64,000 nucleotides of DNA from Thiomonas arsenitoxydans (GCF_000253115.1 NC_014145.1:3674779-3738778); one strand, 5' to 3'. Positions 17,475-26,772 are shown, numbered from the stretch's first letter. Made by a program: numbers and translations. The notes: generated from the letters alone by a model not told the origin.

Positions 17475-18036
17475 GCGACTGCAGCTCGTAAATCAACCTC
17501 GTGCGCACACCGTTGATCGACAGCGTGTCCTCGATGCCCTTGACCGCGCGCCCGGCGGCCGGCGCGTACCAGTAGTGCGTCATCACCGTGGCCTGCGCGG
17601 CGGTGTAGTGCCCTTGCAGGCGAATGGCGTGAAAAGTGCCCGCGGGCACGGTAATGGTCTGCTCGGCCTCCACGCTCACACTCACGCCCAGCCGGGTGTG
17701 CAGTTCCCAATCGGGCTGGCTCTGGGTGATGGTGTCTTTCCAGTTCTTGCCCACGCTCAGCGGAAAGTCGAACTGCGGAAACGCCGGGCTGTACTTAATC
17801 GCCTCGCCCGGCACGATTTCGCGTGAGAGCAGGTCGAACTGCTTGGAATAGATGTTTTTCAGCACCGGCGCGTCGGCCTTGTTGGTACGCTGCACTTCGA
17901 CATGCACCTCGCCATTCGGCCCGATCTGCGTGACGTGATTGGCCAGCACCAGACCGGCGTCACCACGCTCGATTTCTTCCTGCGTGCGGGTGACGAACAC
18001 CCAGCGGTCTCCAACGCGGATATCGGGCAACTGCAT
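17455..18036 (-). CDS. Conserved hypothetical beta-rich protein
   Basis: 193 residues with a strong GAGGAG ribosome site before the ATG at 18036. No signal peptide or membrane helix is visible. The composition is beta-rich (IRVGDRWVFVTRTQEE, FPLSVGKNWKDTIT, TVPAGTFHAIRLQGHYT, THYWYAPAAGRAVKG), loosely like DUF3108-type and YceI-like beta proteins with a terminal GTFxAxxLxG pattern. I do not recognise the family. Its C-terminal 20 bases of coding sequence overlap the convergent PhyH gene. Confidence 0.7.
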   Translation of the reverse strand: MQLPDIRVGDRWVFVTRTQEEIERGDAGLVLANHVTQIGPNGEVHVEVQRTNKADAPVLKNIYSKQFDLLSREIVPGEAIKYSPAFPQFDFPLSVGKNWKDTITQSQPDWELHTRLGVSVSVEAEQTITVPAGTFHAIRLQGHYTAAQATVMTHYWYAPAAGRAVKGIEDTLSINGVRTRLIYELQSLNRLRG

Positions 18037-18121
18037 CTCATGTCTCCTCTAGGGCTCGAACGGTGCCGCGATTTTGCCCGCACGCCCGGCAAGACGCTGC
18101 TTGCGGCGCAATGCCCGTCAC

Positions 18122-18160
18122 GGCAAAGGTGAATCAGTCCGGGCAAAGGTGAATCAGTCC
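18122..18160. repeat. 20-bp tandem duplication over the metH stop codon
   Basis: The unit GGCAAAGGTGAATCAGTCC occurs at 18122-18140 and again at 18142-18160, a period of 20 bases. The metH stop codon (TGA at 18156-18154) is inside the right copy, so the left copy holds the same stop just downstream. A slip-strand duplication is the simplest explanation. Confidence 0.8.
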
Positions 18161-19218
18161 GCGTCGGCATAGAACCCGGCACGGCGGCGCGCGCGCGGGG
18201 CTTCGTCTTTCACCGCCGATTGAATGGCGGCGATGTGCTCGGGCGTGGTACCACAGCAGCCGCCGACGATGTTCACCAGACCTTCGGCCGCAAACTCGTG
18301 CAGCAGCCGCGAGGTCACTTCGGGCGTTTCATCGAAGCCGGTGTCGCTCATCGGATTGGGCAGGCCGGCATTGGGGTAGCAGGAGATGAAGGTATCAGGC
18401 GCGGCCTTGGCGAGTTCCTGCAGATAGGGCCGCATGAGGGCGGCGCCCAGTGCGCAGTTCAGCCCTATGGCCAGCGGCTGGGCGTGGCGCACGCTGGCCC
18501 AGAATGCGGTCACGGTCTGGCCGGACAGCACGCGCCCGGAGGCGTCGGTCACGGTGCCACTAATGATGATGGGCAGCCGCTCGCCGGTTTGCTCAAACAC
18601 TTCATCGACGGCGAACAGCGCCGCCTTGGCGTTGAGGGTGTCGAAAATGGTTTCCACCAAAATGACGTCGGCGCCGCCGCGCATCAGGGCGCGGGTCTGC
18701 TGGGCATAGGCTGCGCGCAGGGTCTCGAAATCGACATTGCGCGCACCGGGGTCGTTGACATCGGGGCTGATGCTCGCGGTCTTGGGCGTGGGGCCCAGAG
18801 CGCCCGCGACGAAACGCGGCTTGTCCGGGGTGCTGAACTTGTCGCAGGCCGCGCGCGCCAGCCGGGCCGAGGCTTCGTTCATCTCGTCCACCAGTTCGGC
18901 CATGCCGTAATCGTCCTGCGCCACCGTGGTCGCACCAAACGTATTGGTCTCGACCAGATCGGCGCCCGCGGCCAGATAGCCCTCGTGAATGTCGCGGATG
19001 ATCTGCGGCTGCGTCAGGCTGAGCAGTTCGTTATTGCCCTTCACATCGCGCGGCCAATCTTTGAAGCGCTCGCCGCGATACTGCGCTTCGCTGAGTTTGA
19101 AGCGCTGGATCATGGTGCCCATGGCGCCATCGAGGATGACGATGCGTTGCTTGAGCAGAGCAGGCAGTTGGGCGGCGCGGGTGTAGGGCTTGGGGGCGGG
19201 TGGGTGGGCGGTCTGCAT
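18154..19218 (-). CDS. metH: Methionine synthase, homocysteine-binding half (split MetH)
   Basis: 354 residues, only the first of the modules of the roughly 1200-residue E. coli MetH. The homocysteine S-methyltransferase barrel is clear: [16 protein letters not shown] at the start, [13 protein letters not shown], and the zinc-binding cysteines in [11 protein letters not shown] (near residue 248) and [17 protein letters not shown] (near 320). The folate-, cobalamin- and SAM-binding parts are absent. A separate second gene for them is usual in Burkholderiales and must be elsewhere. No B12 or SAM riboswitch is apparent in the 190 bases upstream. Confidence 0.9.
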   Translation of the reverse strand: MQTAHPPAPKPYTRAAQLPALLKQRIVILDGAMGTMIQRFKLSEAQYRGERFKDWPRDVKGNNELLSLTQPQIIRDIHEGYLAAGADLVETNTFGATTVAQDDYGMAELVDEMNEASARLARAACDKFSTPDKPRFVAGALGPTPKTASISPDVNDPGARNVDFETLRAAYAQQTRALMRGGADVILVETIFDTLNAKAALFAVDEVFEQTGERLPIIISGTVTDASGRVLSGQTVTAFWASVRHAQPLAIGLNCALGAALMRPYLQELAKAAPDTFISCYPNAGLPNPMSDTGFDETPEVTSRLLHEFAAEGLVNIVGGCCGTTPEHIAAIQSAVKDEAPRARRRAGFYADAD

Positions 19219-19410
19219 CCTTGCATGGTAAAGGCTTGCAGGGTGGGTGCCTGTGGCCTGATCTGCGCGGTGCGAAGCCTGCCTGCCTGACGGGGCTGCC
19301 GCGGGTGCTGCTGCGCCGAATCAGATTTCAGCCGCAATGTATTGCGCAAACGCAAAATCGCCAGCGACGGCGCTTGTTTGCGTAAGATGCAAAGCAGACA
19401 CTCCACCGCC

Positions 19411-19824
19411 ATGCGCTTTCTGCCGCGTCTGTTTTCCACTCTGCGCCGCGCCTCCCATCTGATCTGGGTGGTGCTCGCGGCGCTCATGCTGCAGCCGCTG
19501 GCGTTGGCGCAGCAGCCGGCCGCCGTTTGGATCTCGCTGCCGTATTGCGCGAGCGCAGCCGCCGACCACGATGCGTCGGCGCGCAGCGCACAGCCCGCGC
19601 GCCACAGCCCGTCGCAGCCGCACGCGCACAGCCTGCTGGTCCTGCTCAACCCGGCAGCCGCGGTCACGGCGTCCGCCCAGGCTGCGTTGCCCGCGCCCGA
19701 CACATCGGCCCTGCCCAGCAAAGCAGGTGTGGTCGCACAATGCCCTGCCTACCGGGCCGCGCCGTACGCGGCAGCGCCGCCCCACTCCCCGCAACAGCCC
19801 CGCGCTCCACCCCGGTTCTCCTGA
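19411..19824 (+). CDS. Small secreted His/Pro/Ala-rich protein (DUF2946-like)
   Basis: 137 residues from the ATG at 19411; ATGs at 19387 and 19342 are in frame but give a poorer signal peptide. The N-terminus (MRFLPRLFSTLRRASHLIW then VVLAALMLQPLALA) is a Sec signal or anchor. The mature part has Cys in YCAS and CPAY, several histidines and a proline-rich tail resembling DUF2946 proteins, although the usual paired cysteine motif is missing. It precedes an outer-membrane protein and a PCuAC chaperone gene, which supports a role in copper handling. Moderately sure that it is translated. Confidence 0.55.
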   Translation: MRFLPRLFSTLRRASHLIWVVLAALMLQPLALAQQPAAVWISLPYCASAAADHDASARSAQPARHSPSQPHAHSLLVLLNPAAAVTASAQAALPAPDTSALPSKAGVVAQCPAYRAAPYAAAPPHSPQQPRAPPRFS

Positions 19825-19913
19825 CCCGCTTTCCAAGTCGCGCCGCGCGTTTCGCCACACGCGGCGCTCGGCATGCACGCCCGCCCGCCCCTGCGGGCCT
19901 ACAGGAGTCTCCG

Positions 19914-21002
19914 ATGCTTTGCGTACATTCCCCACGGGCAAGACGCTTGCCCGCCCCCCAGTGGCGCGCCCTGCGCGCAGCCAGCCTGGCCTGCAGCGCC
20001 ATGGCGCTGGCTTTTCCCTTGTCTGCGCACGCCTGCGCCACCTGCGGCTGCAGTCTGAGTACCGACGCCGCCATGGGTTATTCCGCCGCCTCGGGTTGGC
20101 GGGTCAATCTGCAGACCGACTACATCAACCAGAGCCAGCTCCGCACGGGTACGCACAGCGTGTCGGCGGCGAGCGTGGCCGCGCTCAACCCCGCCGCGGG
20201 GCAGGAAGTCGAGCGCGACACCATCAACCGCTACACCACCCTGGGGCTGACGTACAGCCCGAATGCCGACTGGTCGGTCAACTTGCAGATTCCCTACATC
20301 GACCGCAGCCACAGCACCTATGGCGCAGCCACGCCGGATCAGATCACGGCAGGCAACCTCAGCGGCGCCACGCTGCGCGGCCTGGGCGACGTCAAGCTCA
20401 TCGGCAGCTACCAGGGGCTGCTGCCCACGCACAACGTCGGGCTGCAGCTCGGACTGAAGTTGCCTACAGGCCGCTACGGCGGGCCGAACGCCGACGGCAC
20501 GGGCACGGTAGGGCGCAGCCCGGTTGCTTTTTCCAGCGGGCCGAGTGCCGGGCAACTGGTGGACACCAGTCTGCAGCCCGGCACGGGCAGCACCGATCTG
20601 ATCGTCGGCGCCTACGCCTATCAGGCCATCAGCCAGGACTTCGACGCCTTCGTCAGCGGCCAATTTCAGGCGGCGGTGGCGCACAAGCTCGACACCCCGG
20701 GCGAGGACTACCGGCCGGGCAACCTCGCCAGCCTAAGCTTTGGCCTGCGCGATGAGGCGCGCCCCGATTTTGTGCCGCAAGTGCAGGTGAACATCACGCA
20801 CAAAAGCCACGACCAGGGCGCACTGGCCGACACCGCGGATACTGCGGGCACCGTGGCCTACCTCAGCCCCGGCCTATCGGCGACACTGGTCAAGGGCTGG
20901 CAAGCCTACGGCTTTGTGCAACTGCCGGTATATAGCCGCCTCGACGGCTATCAGCTCTTCCCGCACTGGACGGCCAGCCTGGGAATCAGTACCGCGTTTT
21001 AA
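19914..21002 (+). CDS. Outer-membrane transporter-like beta-barrel with CATCGCS motif
   Basis: 362 residues from the ATG at 19914, preceded by AGGAG. A signal peptide ends near LSAHA, immediately followed by CATCGCSLSTDAAMGY, a cysteine motif that would sit at the mature N-terminus. The rest is a predicted barrel (repeated amphipathic strands such as WSVNLQIPYIDRSHS and VGLQLGLKLPTGRYGG) ending in Phe (GISTAF). It resembles the phenol-degradation/MetA-type transporter family. With PCuAC and TlpA downstream, metal (copper) passage or sensing is the likely role, by inference. Confidence 0.75.
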   Translation: MLCVHSPRARRLPAPQWRALRAASLACSAMALAFPLSAHACATCGCSLSTDAAMGYSAASGWRVNLQTDYINQSQLRTGTHSVSAASVAALNPAAGQEVERDTINRYTTLGLTYSPNADWSVNLQIPYIDRSHSTYGAATPDQITAGNLSGATLRGLGDVKLIGSYQGLLPTHNVGLQLGLKLPTGRYGGPNADGTGTVGRSPVAFSSGPSAGQLVDTSLQPGTGSTDLIVGAYAYQAISQDFDAFVSGQFQAAVAHKLDTPGEDYRPGNLASLSFGLRDEARPDFVPQVQVNITHKSHDQGALADTADTAGTVAYLSPGLSATLVKGWQAYGFVQLPVYSRLDGYQLFPHWTASLGISTAF

Positions 21003-21047
21003 TCTCTGCTTATCTCTGCTTTCTTTCACTCGCAAACGGAGTTCACC

Positions 21048-21560
21048 ATGCGTTCAAACGCTTTTTTCTCTCGCACCGCCCGGCGCGGCCTGGCCGCGGG
21101 CGCGCTCAGCCTGGGGCTGCTCGGCTCGGCCTGCGCCGCGGGCATCCAGGTCACCGACGCCTGGATCCGCTGGCTTCCGGCCAACCTGCCTGCGGGCGGC
21201 TATGCCAAGGTCACCAACGATACCGACAAGGAGATCAAGCTCGTCGGCGCGTCCAGCCCGAAATACGGCATGGTCATGCTGCACCAGACGGTCAACAAGA
21301 ACGGCATGTCGAATATGGTGCACGTCGATGCCATCGCCATCGCCCCGCACAAAAGCATGGCGTTCACCCCGGGCGACTATCACATCATGCTGATGCAGCC
21401 CAAGCCGGGGATCGAGCCGGGGCAGAAGGTGCCGGTCACGCTCAAGTTCTCGGATGGCCAGACGGTCACCGCCGAATTCGAGGTGCGCAAACCCACCGCC
21501 TCGGGCCCGGGGGACATGAAGGGCATGGACATGGATCACATGCACGGCATGCGGCACTGA
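21048..21560 (+). CDS. Periplasmic copper chaperone PCu(A)C
   Basis: 170 residues with a signal peptide (ARRGLAAGALSLGLLGSACAAG). The DUF461 fold is visible: TDAWIRWLPANLPAGGYAKV, then the Cu(I) site spread over MVMLHQTVNKNGMSNMVHV and YHIMLM. An unusual C-terminal tail rich in Met and His (MKGMDMDHMHGMRH) adds further potential copper ligands, as in some two-site members. It delivers copper to cytochrome oxidase Cu(A)/Cu(B) centres with Sco/TlpA-type partners. It lies 45 bases after the outer-membrane gene and 11 before the TlpA gene, so probably one operon. Confidence 0.9.
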   Translation: MRSNAFFSRTARRGLAAGALSLGLLGSACAAGIQVTDAWIRWLPANLPAGGYAKVTNDTDKEIKLVGASSPKYGMVMLHQTVNKNGMSNMVHVDAIAIAPHKSMAFTPGDYHIMLMQPKPGIEPGQKVPVTLKFSDGQTVTAEFEVRKPTASGPGDMKGMDMDHMHGMRH

Positions 21561-21571
21561 GCCGTCAGACG

Positions 21572-22099
21572 ATGACCGCATGGTCCCGGCGCGCCCTGCT
21601 GCAACGCGGCGCATACCTTGGCGTGAGCCTGCTCGGCATGGGCTCGCAGACGGCCCGGGCGGCTGGCCTACACGTCGGCCAGCCCGCACCGGTCGCGGTG
21701 CTGCAGACCCTGGACGGGCAGACAATCTCTACCGCAGCGCTGCGCGGCGAGGTCGTCATCCTCACGTTCTGGGCGACCTGGTGCGACCCCTGCCGAGCAG
21801 AGCTGCCCGTGCTGTCGCGCTATGCGGCAGACCACGCCGCGCAGGGCTTGCGGGTGCTGGGCTTCTGCCTGGACGGGCCCGAGCGGCTGGCGCAGGTGCG
21901 CGCCGTCGCTGCCACGCTGTCCTTCCCCGTCGGGCTGCTGCCCAGCCCGTGGATGCCCGGCTACGGCCGCATCTGGCGGATTCCGGTGAGCTTTGTCATC
22001 GACCGCGACGGCCGTCTGGCCGATAACGGCTGGAACGATCCGCACCCGGCGTGGACGCAAGAGCGGCTGCAGCAAGTTGTCGGCCCGCTGTTGGCTTGA
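21572..22099 (+). CDS. TlpA-like thiol:disulfide oxidoreductase
   Basis: 175 residues. The N-terminus (WSRRALLQRGAYLGVSLLG) looks like a Tat-type or Sec signal with paired arginines, followed by the redoxin fold: VGQPAPVAVLQTLDGQTIS, the active site TFWATWCDPCRAELPVL (CxxC near residue 72) and the cis-Pro region IWRIPVSFVIDRDGRLADN. TlpA proteins reduce Sco/CuA apo-proteins or cytochrome c hemes in the periplasm, which suits the PCuAC neighbour. It ends 3 bases before the convergent ATPase gene. Confidence 0.88.
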   Translation: MTAWSRRALLQRGAYLGVSLLGMGSQTARAAGLHVGQPAPVAVLQTLDGQTISTAALRGEVVILTFWATWCDPCRAELPVLSRYAADHAAQGLRVLGFCLDGPERLAQVRAVAATLSFPVGLLPSPWMPGYGRIWRIPVSFVIDRDGRLADNGWNDPHPAWTQERLQQVVGPLLA

Positions 22100-22102
22100 G
22101 TA

Positions 22103-23062
22103 TCAATGCATGAAACCGATGCGCGACTGCCGATGCAGGCGCTCGAAGTCGAAATCCTTCGGCGCCAGCGTCGTGCGGTGGTCGAGCTTGGCCGCGCCGA
22201 ACGCGTTCAGCAACAGGCGGCGCAGCTCGCGCGGCTTGCACTGCTGCAGCACGTCGAGCACGTCGGCGTCGGGCTGGTCGGGAAAGGTGGCGCCCCAATC
22301 GTGGCTGTTGCGAATCTCGCGGTAGAGCGTTGCGGCGATCTGGCGTGTGCCCTCGGCATCGGGCGCGGCGATGTCGTAAACATTGAGCCGGTTCAGGATG
22401 GGCTCGGGAATGCCGCTGGCATCGTTGGCGGTGGCAATCCAGATCACGCTACTGCAGTCGATCGGCACTTCGGCGAATTCGTCGGTGAAAGTGCGCGCGG
22501 TATCGGCTTCGAGCAGGCTGTATAGCGCGCCCAGCGGGTCGTACTGCGCGTGGCCCGCGGCCTTGTCGATCTCGTCGATCACCAGTACCGGGTTGGCATA
22601 TTCGCCGCCCACCAGGGTGTCGAACACCTTGCCGGGGCGCGAATTCTTCCATTGCGATGACGCGCCCGACAGAATCCACCCGGCCGTGAGCGCATTCATC
22701 GGCGCCACCGCACAACTGGTGCCGAGCAGCGCCGACACGCGACGGGCGAAATAGGTCTTGCCGATGCCCGGGTCGCCCAGCAGCAGCATGGGCATGATTT
22801 CCACCGGATCACGGCTGTCGGCGCACAGCGCCAGACTGCGCTGGATGTCGCGCAGCGGCGCGCCGAAATTGGGCAGCTCGGCGCAGAGCGGCGACATCTC
22901 GGGCGCGTCCTGCGGCTTGATCGCCAGGCGCTCGCCGCCCGTGGCCAGCATGCGCTGGTAGGTGCCTCGCAGATGCTCGTTTCCATCCTGTCCGATGCCG
23001 TGAAGCTTGCGCTCCACTTCACTGACATCGAACACGGTTTTATAGGCGGCTACGGCAAGCAT
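22103..23062 (-). CDS. AAA+ ATPase (Lon/MoxR-like P-loop protein)
   Basis: 319 residues from the ATG at 23062, chosen because AGGAGG lies 5 bases upstream; the frame is open to 23086. Walker A is LLLGDPGIGKTYFARRV (near residue 100), Walker B is PVLVIDEIDKA (near 160), sensor 1 is VIWIATAND and an arginine-finger-like PILNRLNVYDI follows, the same order as in the ATPase part of Lon. No protease domain is attached. The first 80 residues are not recognised. The role is unknown; a chaperone-like or macromolecule-remodelling function is likely. Confidence 0.8.
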   Translation of the reverse strand: MLAVAAYKTVFDVSEVERKLHGIGQDGNEHLRGTYQRMLATGGERLAIKPQDAPEMSPLCAELPNFGAPLRDIQRSLALCADSRDPVEIMPMLLLGDPGIGKTYFARRVSALLGTSCAVAPMNALTAGWILSGASSQWKNSRPGKVFDTLVGGEYANPVLVIDEIDKAAGHAQYDPLGALYSLLEADTARTFTDEFAEVPIDCSSVIWIATANDASGIPEPILNRLNVYDIAAPDAEGTRQIAATLYREIRNSHDWGATFPDQPDADVLDVLQQCKPRELRRLLLNAFGAAKLDHRTTLAPKDFDFERLHRQSRIGFMH

Positions 23063-23193
23063 GGCATCCTCCTGGGAGTGGGTCACGGCGATGAAGCATC
23101 AACCATGCCTGCATCATCGGCACGACGACCGCTCCGCACAAGGGCACCGTTGCCGCGCGGCCTCACGCCACAGGCCAAACCGTGACAAACCTC

Positions 23194-25089
23194 TCAGATC
23201 TCGACTTGCGTGCCCAGCTCTACCACGCGGTTGGGCGGGATGCGGAAGTAGTCCGACGCATCCTGCGCGTTGCGGCTCATCCATGAGAACAGCACTTCGC
23301 GCCACAGCGCCATGCCAGGCAGCTTGGACGGAATGATGGTCTGCCGCGCGAGGAAGAACGAGGTTTCCATCAACTGGAATTCCAGGCCGTAGAGCCGTTC
23401 GCATTCCTTGAGCAGGCGCTGAATATCGGGCTCGTCCTGGAAGCCCAGCTCGACGTGCAGTAGGTAGATGCCCTCGTCCATTGGCGTGAGCTTGACCCCC
23501 TGTTCGGCGCTCACATGCGGCACATCCATGGTCTGCGCCGAAAGAAAAATCACCCGCTCGTGCAGCACCTTGTTGTGCTTGAGGTTGTGCAGCAGCGCGT
23601 GCGGCACGGTGGTCGCACTGGGGGTGAGGTAGATGGCCGTGCCTTCCACCCGGGTGGGCGGATAGGTGGACAGGCTGGCGACGAAATCCTGCAGGTTGAG
23701 CGCATGTTCTTCGAGCTGGCGACGCAGCAGGGTGCGGCCGCGCTTCCAGGTGGCCAGCAGGGTGTAGACCACGGCGCCGAACAGCAGTGGGAACCAGCCG
23801 CCGTGATCGATCTTCAGCGCGTTGGACGACAGAAAAGCCAGGTCGATCAGCGCGAACAAGCCGAACACCGCATTGGCCCGCAGGGCGCTCCAACCCCAGC
23901 GGTGCTGCGCGATCATCCAGCAGAACGCGGTGGTGACGATCATGGTGATGTTCACCGCGATGCCGTAGGCCGCCGCGAGGTTTTCCGCCGTTTTGAAACT
24001 CAGCACCAGCAGAATCACGAAGATCAGCAGCAGCCAGTTGATGAAGGGCACGTAGATCTGACCCTGATTGCTCTCATTGGTGAACAACACCCGCATGCGC
24101 GGCAGATACCCCAGCTTGATCGCCTGCGTGGTGATGGAGTAAGCGCCGGTGATGACTGCCTGCGAGGCGATGATGGTGGCGGCAGTCGCCAATGCCAACA
24201 AGGGCCACAGCGCCCACGAGGGCGCCAGATAGAAAAAGGGATTCTTGGTGGCTTCAGGGTGCGCCAGCACCAACGCGCCCTGGCCGAAGTAGTTAAGCAC
24301 CAGCCCGGGCATCACCAGACTGATCCAGGCGAGCTGAATCGGCTTGCGGCCGAAATGCCCCATGTCGGCATACAGCGCCTCGCCGCCGGTGAGCACCAGA
24401 AACACCGCGCCCAGCAAAATGAGCGCCACACCGGGTTCGCGCACGAACAGCTCCGCACCGTAATACGGGTTGATCGCCAGCAGCACCGCGGGGTTTTGCA
24501 CGATCTGCGCCAGTCCTAGCACGCCAATGGCGGTGAACCACAACAGCATGATGGGGCCGAAAAAGCGCCCGACCAGCGCGGTGCCGTGCTTTTGCACCAC
24601 GAACAGCGCCACCAGAATGCCCGCGGTGATGGGCACGATCCAGTCATTGAAAATCGGCGTGGCCACACTTAGGCCCTCCATCGCCGAGAGCACCGAAATC
24701 GCCGGGGTGATGACGCTGTCGCCATAAAACATCGACGCACCCACCAGCCCGAGGGTGATGGCCACGGTGCGCCCGCGCGTGCCTTTGGCATAGCGGCGCA
24801 TGACCAGCGCCATCAACGCCAGAATGCCGCCCTCGCCATCGTTGTCGGCGCGCAGCACCAGCAGCACATACTTCACCAGCACGATCAGGGTGAGCGCCCA
24901 GAAGATCAGCGACAGCACGCCCAGAATGTTGTCCGGGCTGTAGGGCACGCCGTGATCGGGGCTGAAGGCCGTCTGGAAGGCGTATAGCGGGCTGGTGCCG
25001 ATGTCGCCGTACACCACGCCCAGGGCGCCGAGGCTGAGGGCCGCCATACCAGATTTGTGTTCGGTCGCGGAATGCGTTTCTGTCTGCAT
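23194..25089 (-). CDS. kup: Low-affinity potassium transporter Kup
   Basis: 631 residues from the ATG at 25089 (MQTETHSATEHKSGMAALS); the frame is open further upstream but without Kup-like sequence. The Kup signature GALGVVYGDIGTSPLYAFQ begins around residue 20, then about 12 helices over residues 20-430 (for example FYGDSVITPAISVLSAMEGL and TGGEALYADMGHFG) and a soluble C-terminal domain. It imports K+ with protons. Nothing in the 200 upstream bases identifies its regulation. Confidence 0.95.
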   Translation of the reverse strand: MQTETHSATEHKSGMAALSLGALGVVYGDIGTSPLYAFQTAFSPDHGVPYSPDNILGVLSLIFWALTLIVLVKYVLLVLRADNDGEGGILALMALVMRRYAKGTRGRTVAITLGLVGASMFYGDSVITPAISVLSAMEGLSVATPIFNDWIVPITAGILVALFVVQKHGTALVGRFFGPIMLLWFTAIGVLGLAQIVQNPAVLLAINPYYGAELFVREPGVALILLGAVFLVLTGGEALYADMGHFGRKPIQLAWISLVMPGLVLNYFGQGALVLAHPEATKNPFFYLAPSWALWPLLALATAATIIASQAVITGAYSITTQAIKLGYLPRMRVLFTNESNQGQIYVPFINWLLLIFVILLVLSFKTAENLAAAYGIAVNITMIVTTAFCWMIAQHRWGWSALRANAVFGLFALIDLAFLSSNALKIDHGGWFPLLFGAVVYTLLATWKRGRTLLRRQLEEHALNLQDFVASLSTYPPTRVEGTAIYLTPSATTVPHALLHNLKHNKVLHERVIFLSAQTMDVPHVSAEQGVKLTPMDEGIYLLHVELGFQDEPDIQRLLKECERLYGLEFQLMETSFFLARQTIIPSKLPGMALWREVLFSWMSRNAQDASDYFRIPPNRVVELGTQVEI

Positions 25090-25237
25090 GGGAATTGCGC
25101 GAGGCCAGGCCCGCGACGCCGGAAGATGCGCGTCGCAGGATAGTTCATTCCTCCCTTGTTTCCACGCGCGGCGCCCCAGCCTGGCCTGCAACTGTTGGTT
25201 TTGCGTCGCAGCAATTGTGCCGCTGCCTCGCCAACCG

Positions 25238-25251
25238 TTGCGTCAGATCAA
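25238..25251 (+). promoter_or_regulatory. Candidate FNR/Dnr-type binding site upstream of hemN
   Basis: TTGCGTCAGATCAA matches the TTGAT-N4-ATCAA consensus at 8 of 10 defined positions, with a perfect right half. Its centre (25244.5) would put a class II start site near 25286, only a few bases before the hemN start codon. FNR-type activation of hemN is common. Confidence 0.5.
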
Positions 25252-25288
25252 AACCTTCCTACTGGCTTTGCGCAAACATTCAATCATT

Positions 25289-26692
25289 ATGATGAATCAA
25301 TCTCTCGACTTCCAGCCCGATCTGCTCCAGCGTTTCGACATCTCCGGCCCGCGTTACACCTCCTACCCTACCGCCGACCGCATGCATTCCGGTTTCGGCG
25401 CGCGCGACTACGCCGAGGAATTGCGACGCCGCGCCCAGCGTCCCGACGAGCCGGTGTCGCTGTATTTCCACGTGCCGTTCTGCGAGACCCTGTGCTACTA
25501 CTGCGGCTGCAACAAGATTCCCACCAAGAATCACGGCCGCTCCACGCCCTATCTCGACAGCGTGGAACAGGAGTTGAGGCTGATCGCCAGCATCTTGCAA
25601 GCCCGTCTGCCCGTCACCCAGCTTCACTGGGGCGGCGGCACGCCCACCTTCCTGAATGACGAGGAAGCCGCGCGGCTGATGGCCATGACGCGCGAACATT
25701 TCGACCTGCAGCCCGGCGGCGAATTCTCCATCGAGATCGACCCGCGCAAGGTGAATGAGGCGCGCGTGGCGCATCTCGCCCAACTCGGTTTCAACCGCAT
25801 GAGCGTGGGCGTGCAGGATTTCGCGCCGGAGGTACAGCAGGCGGTCAATCGCATCCAGAGCGTGGAAGAAACCCGGCTGGTGATCGACGCCGCCCGTGCC
25901 AACGGTTTTAGCTCCATCAGCCTCGACCTGATCTACGGCCTGCCCTTCCAGAACCTCGATTCGTTCGCCCGCACCCTCGATCAGGTGATCGAGATCTCGC
26001 CCGACCGGCTCTCGCTCTACAGCTACGCGCATCTGCCGCACATTTTCAAGCCGCAGCGCCGCATCAACGCCGAAGATCTGCCTACGGCCGAGGTCAAGCT
26101 CGGCCTGCTGGGTCTGGCCATCCGCCGGCTGGAAGAAGCGGGTTATGTCTATATCGGCATGGATCACTTTGCCAAGCCGGGCGACGAGCTCGCCCGCGCC
26201 CAGCGCGAGGGCAAGCTGCACCGCAATTTCCAGGGCTACTCCACCCAGGCCGAACTCGATCTGCTGGCCTTTGGCGTATCCAGCATTTCCAACGTCGGCA
26301 ACTGCTACGCGCAGAACGCCAAGACCATCGACGAGTACACCGAGATGCTGGCTTTCGGCAAGCTGCCCACGGCGCGCGGGGTGCATCTCACTCCCGAAGA
26401 CCACCTGCGTCGCACCGCCATTCAGCGGCTGATGTGCGATTTCCAGCTCGATCTGGCCGCGCTGGCCGACGAATTCAAAGTGGACGCCGCCACCACCTTT
26501 GCCCTCGACCTGCAGCGCCTCAAGCCGCTGGAAGATGCCGGGTTGGTCGTGCGCGAAGGCCCGCAAGGTCTGCGCGTCCAGGTCACGCCGCAAGGCCGCC
26601 TGCTGGTGCGCATCGTCGCCATGCAGTTCGATGGCTATTTGCATCAGCCGCGCGAGCAATTGCTGCAGCCCCGCTATTCGCGGGTGATCTGA
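25289..26692 (+). CDS. hemN: Oxygen-independent coproporphyrinogen III oxidase
   Basis: 467 residues from the ATG at 25289; a second ATG follows directly at 25292. The radical-SAM cluster motif is FCETLCYYCGCNK (C-x3-C-x2-C plus the HemN-specific extra Cys), preceded by DISGPRYTSYPTADR and VSLYFHVPF. GGGTPTFL and the later HLPHIFKPQRRI and GMDHFAKPGDELARA are also HemN-specific. It decarboxylates coproporphyrinogen III to protoporphyrinogen IX without oxygen. No Shine-Dalgarno is visible, so the mRNA may have a very short leader. It stands alone. Confidence 0.95.
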   Translation: MMNQSLDFQPDLLQRFDISGPRYTSYPTADRMHSGFGARDYAEELRRRAQRPDEPVSLYFHVPFCETLCYYCGCNKIPTKNHGRSTPYLDSVEQELRLIASILQARLPVTQLHWGGGTPTFLNDEEAARLMAMTREHFDLQPGGEFSIEIDPRKVNEARVAHLAQLGFNRMSVGVQDFAPEVQQAVNRIQSVEETRLVIDAARANGFSSISLDLIYGLPFQNLDSFARTLDQVIEISPDRLSLYSYAHLPHIFKPQRRINAEDLPTAEVKLGLLGLAIRRLEEAGYVYIGMDHFAKPGDELARAQREGKLHRNFQGYSTQAELDLLAFGVSSISNVGNCYAQNAKTIDEYTEMLAFGKLPTARGVHLTPEDHLRRTAIQRLMCDFQLDLAALADEFKVDAATTFALDLQRLKPLEDAGLVVREGPQGLRVQVTPQGRLLVRIVAMQFDGYLHQPREQLLQPRYSRVI

Positions 26693-26772
26693 ACGCTGGC
26701 CCGTCACGCCCGGCGGTGAGATGAGGGCGAGGGCGCCGATAATGGAGCCCGCGCACTCACAACTCCAAATCC

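Noticed and set aside
19571..20755. 394-codon plus-strand ORF
   Set aside because: It is an arginine- and alanine-rich frame shadow of the outer-membrane protein gene at 19914-21002, which has a signal peptide and barrel pattern.
25280..26707. 475-codon minus-strand ORF
   Set aside because: It is antisense to hemN, has a repetitive His/Asp/Gly composition and no motif.
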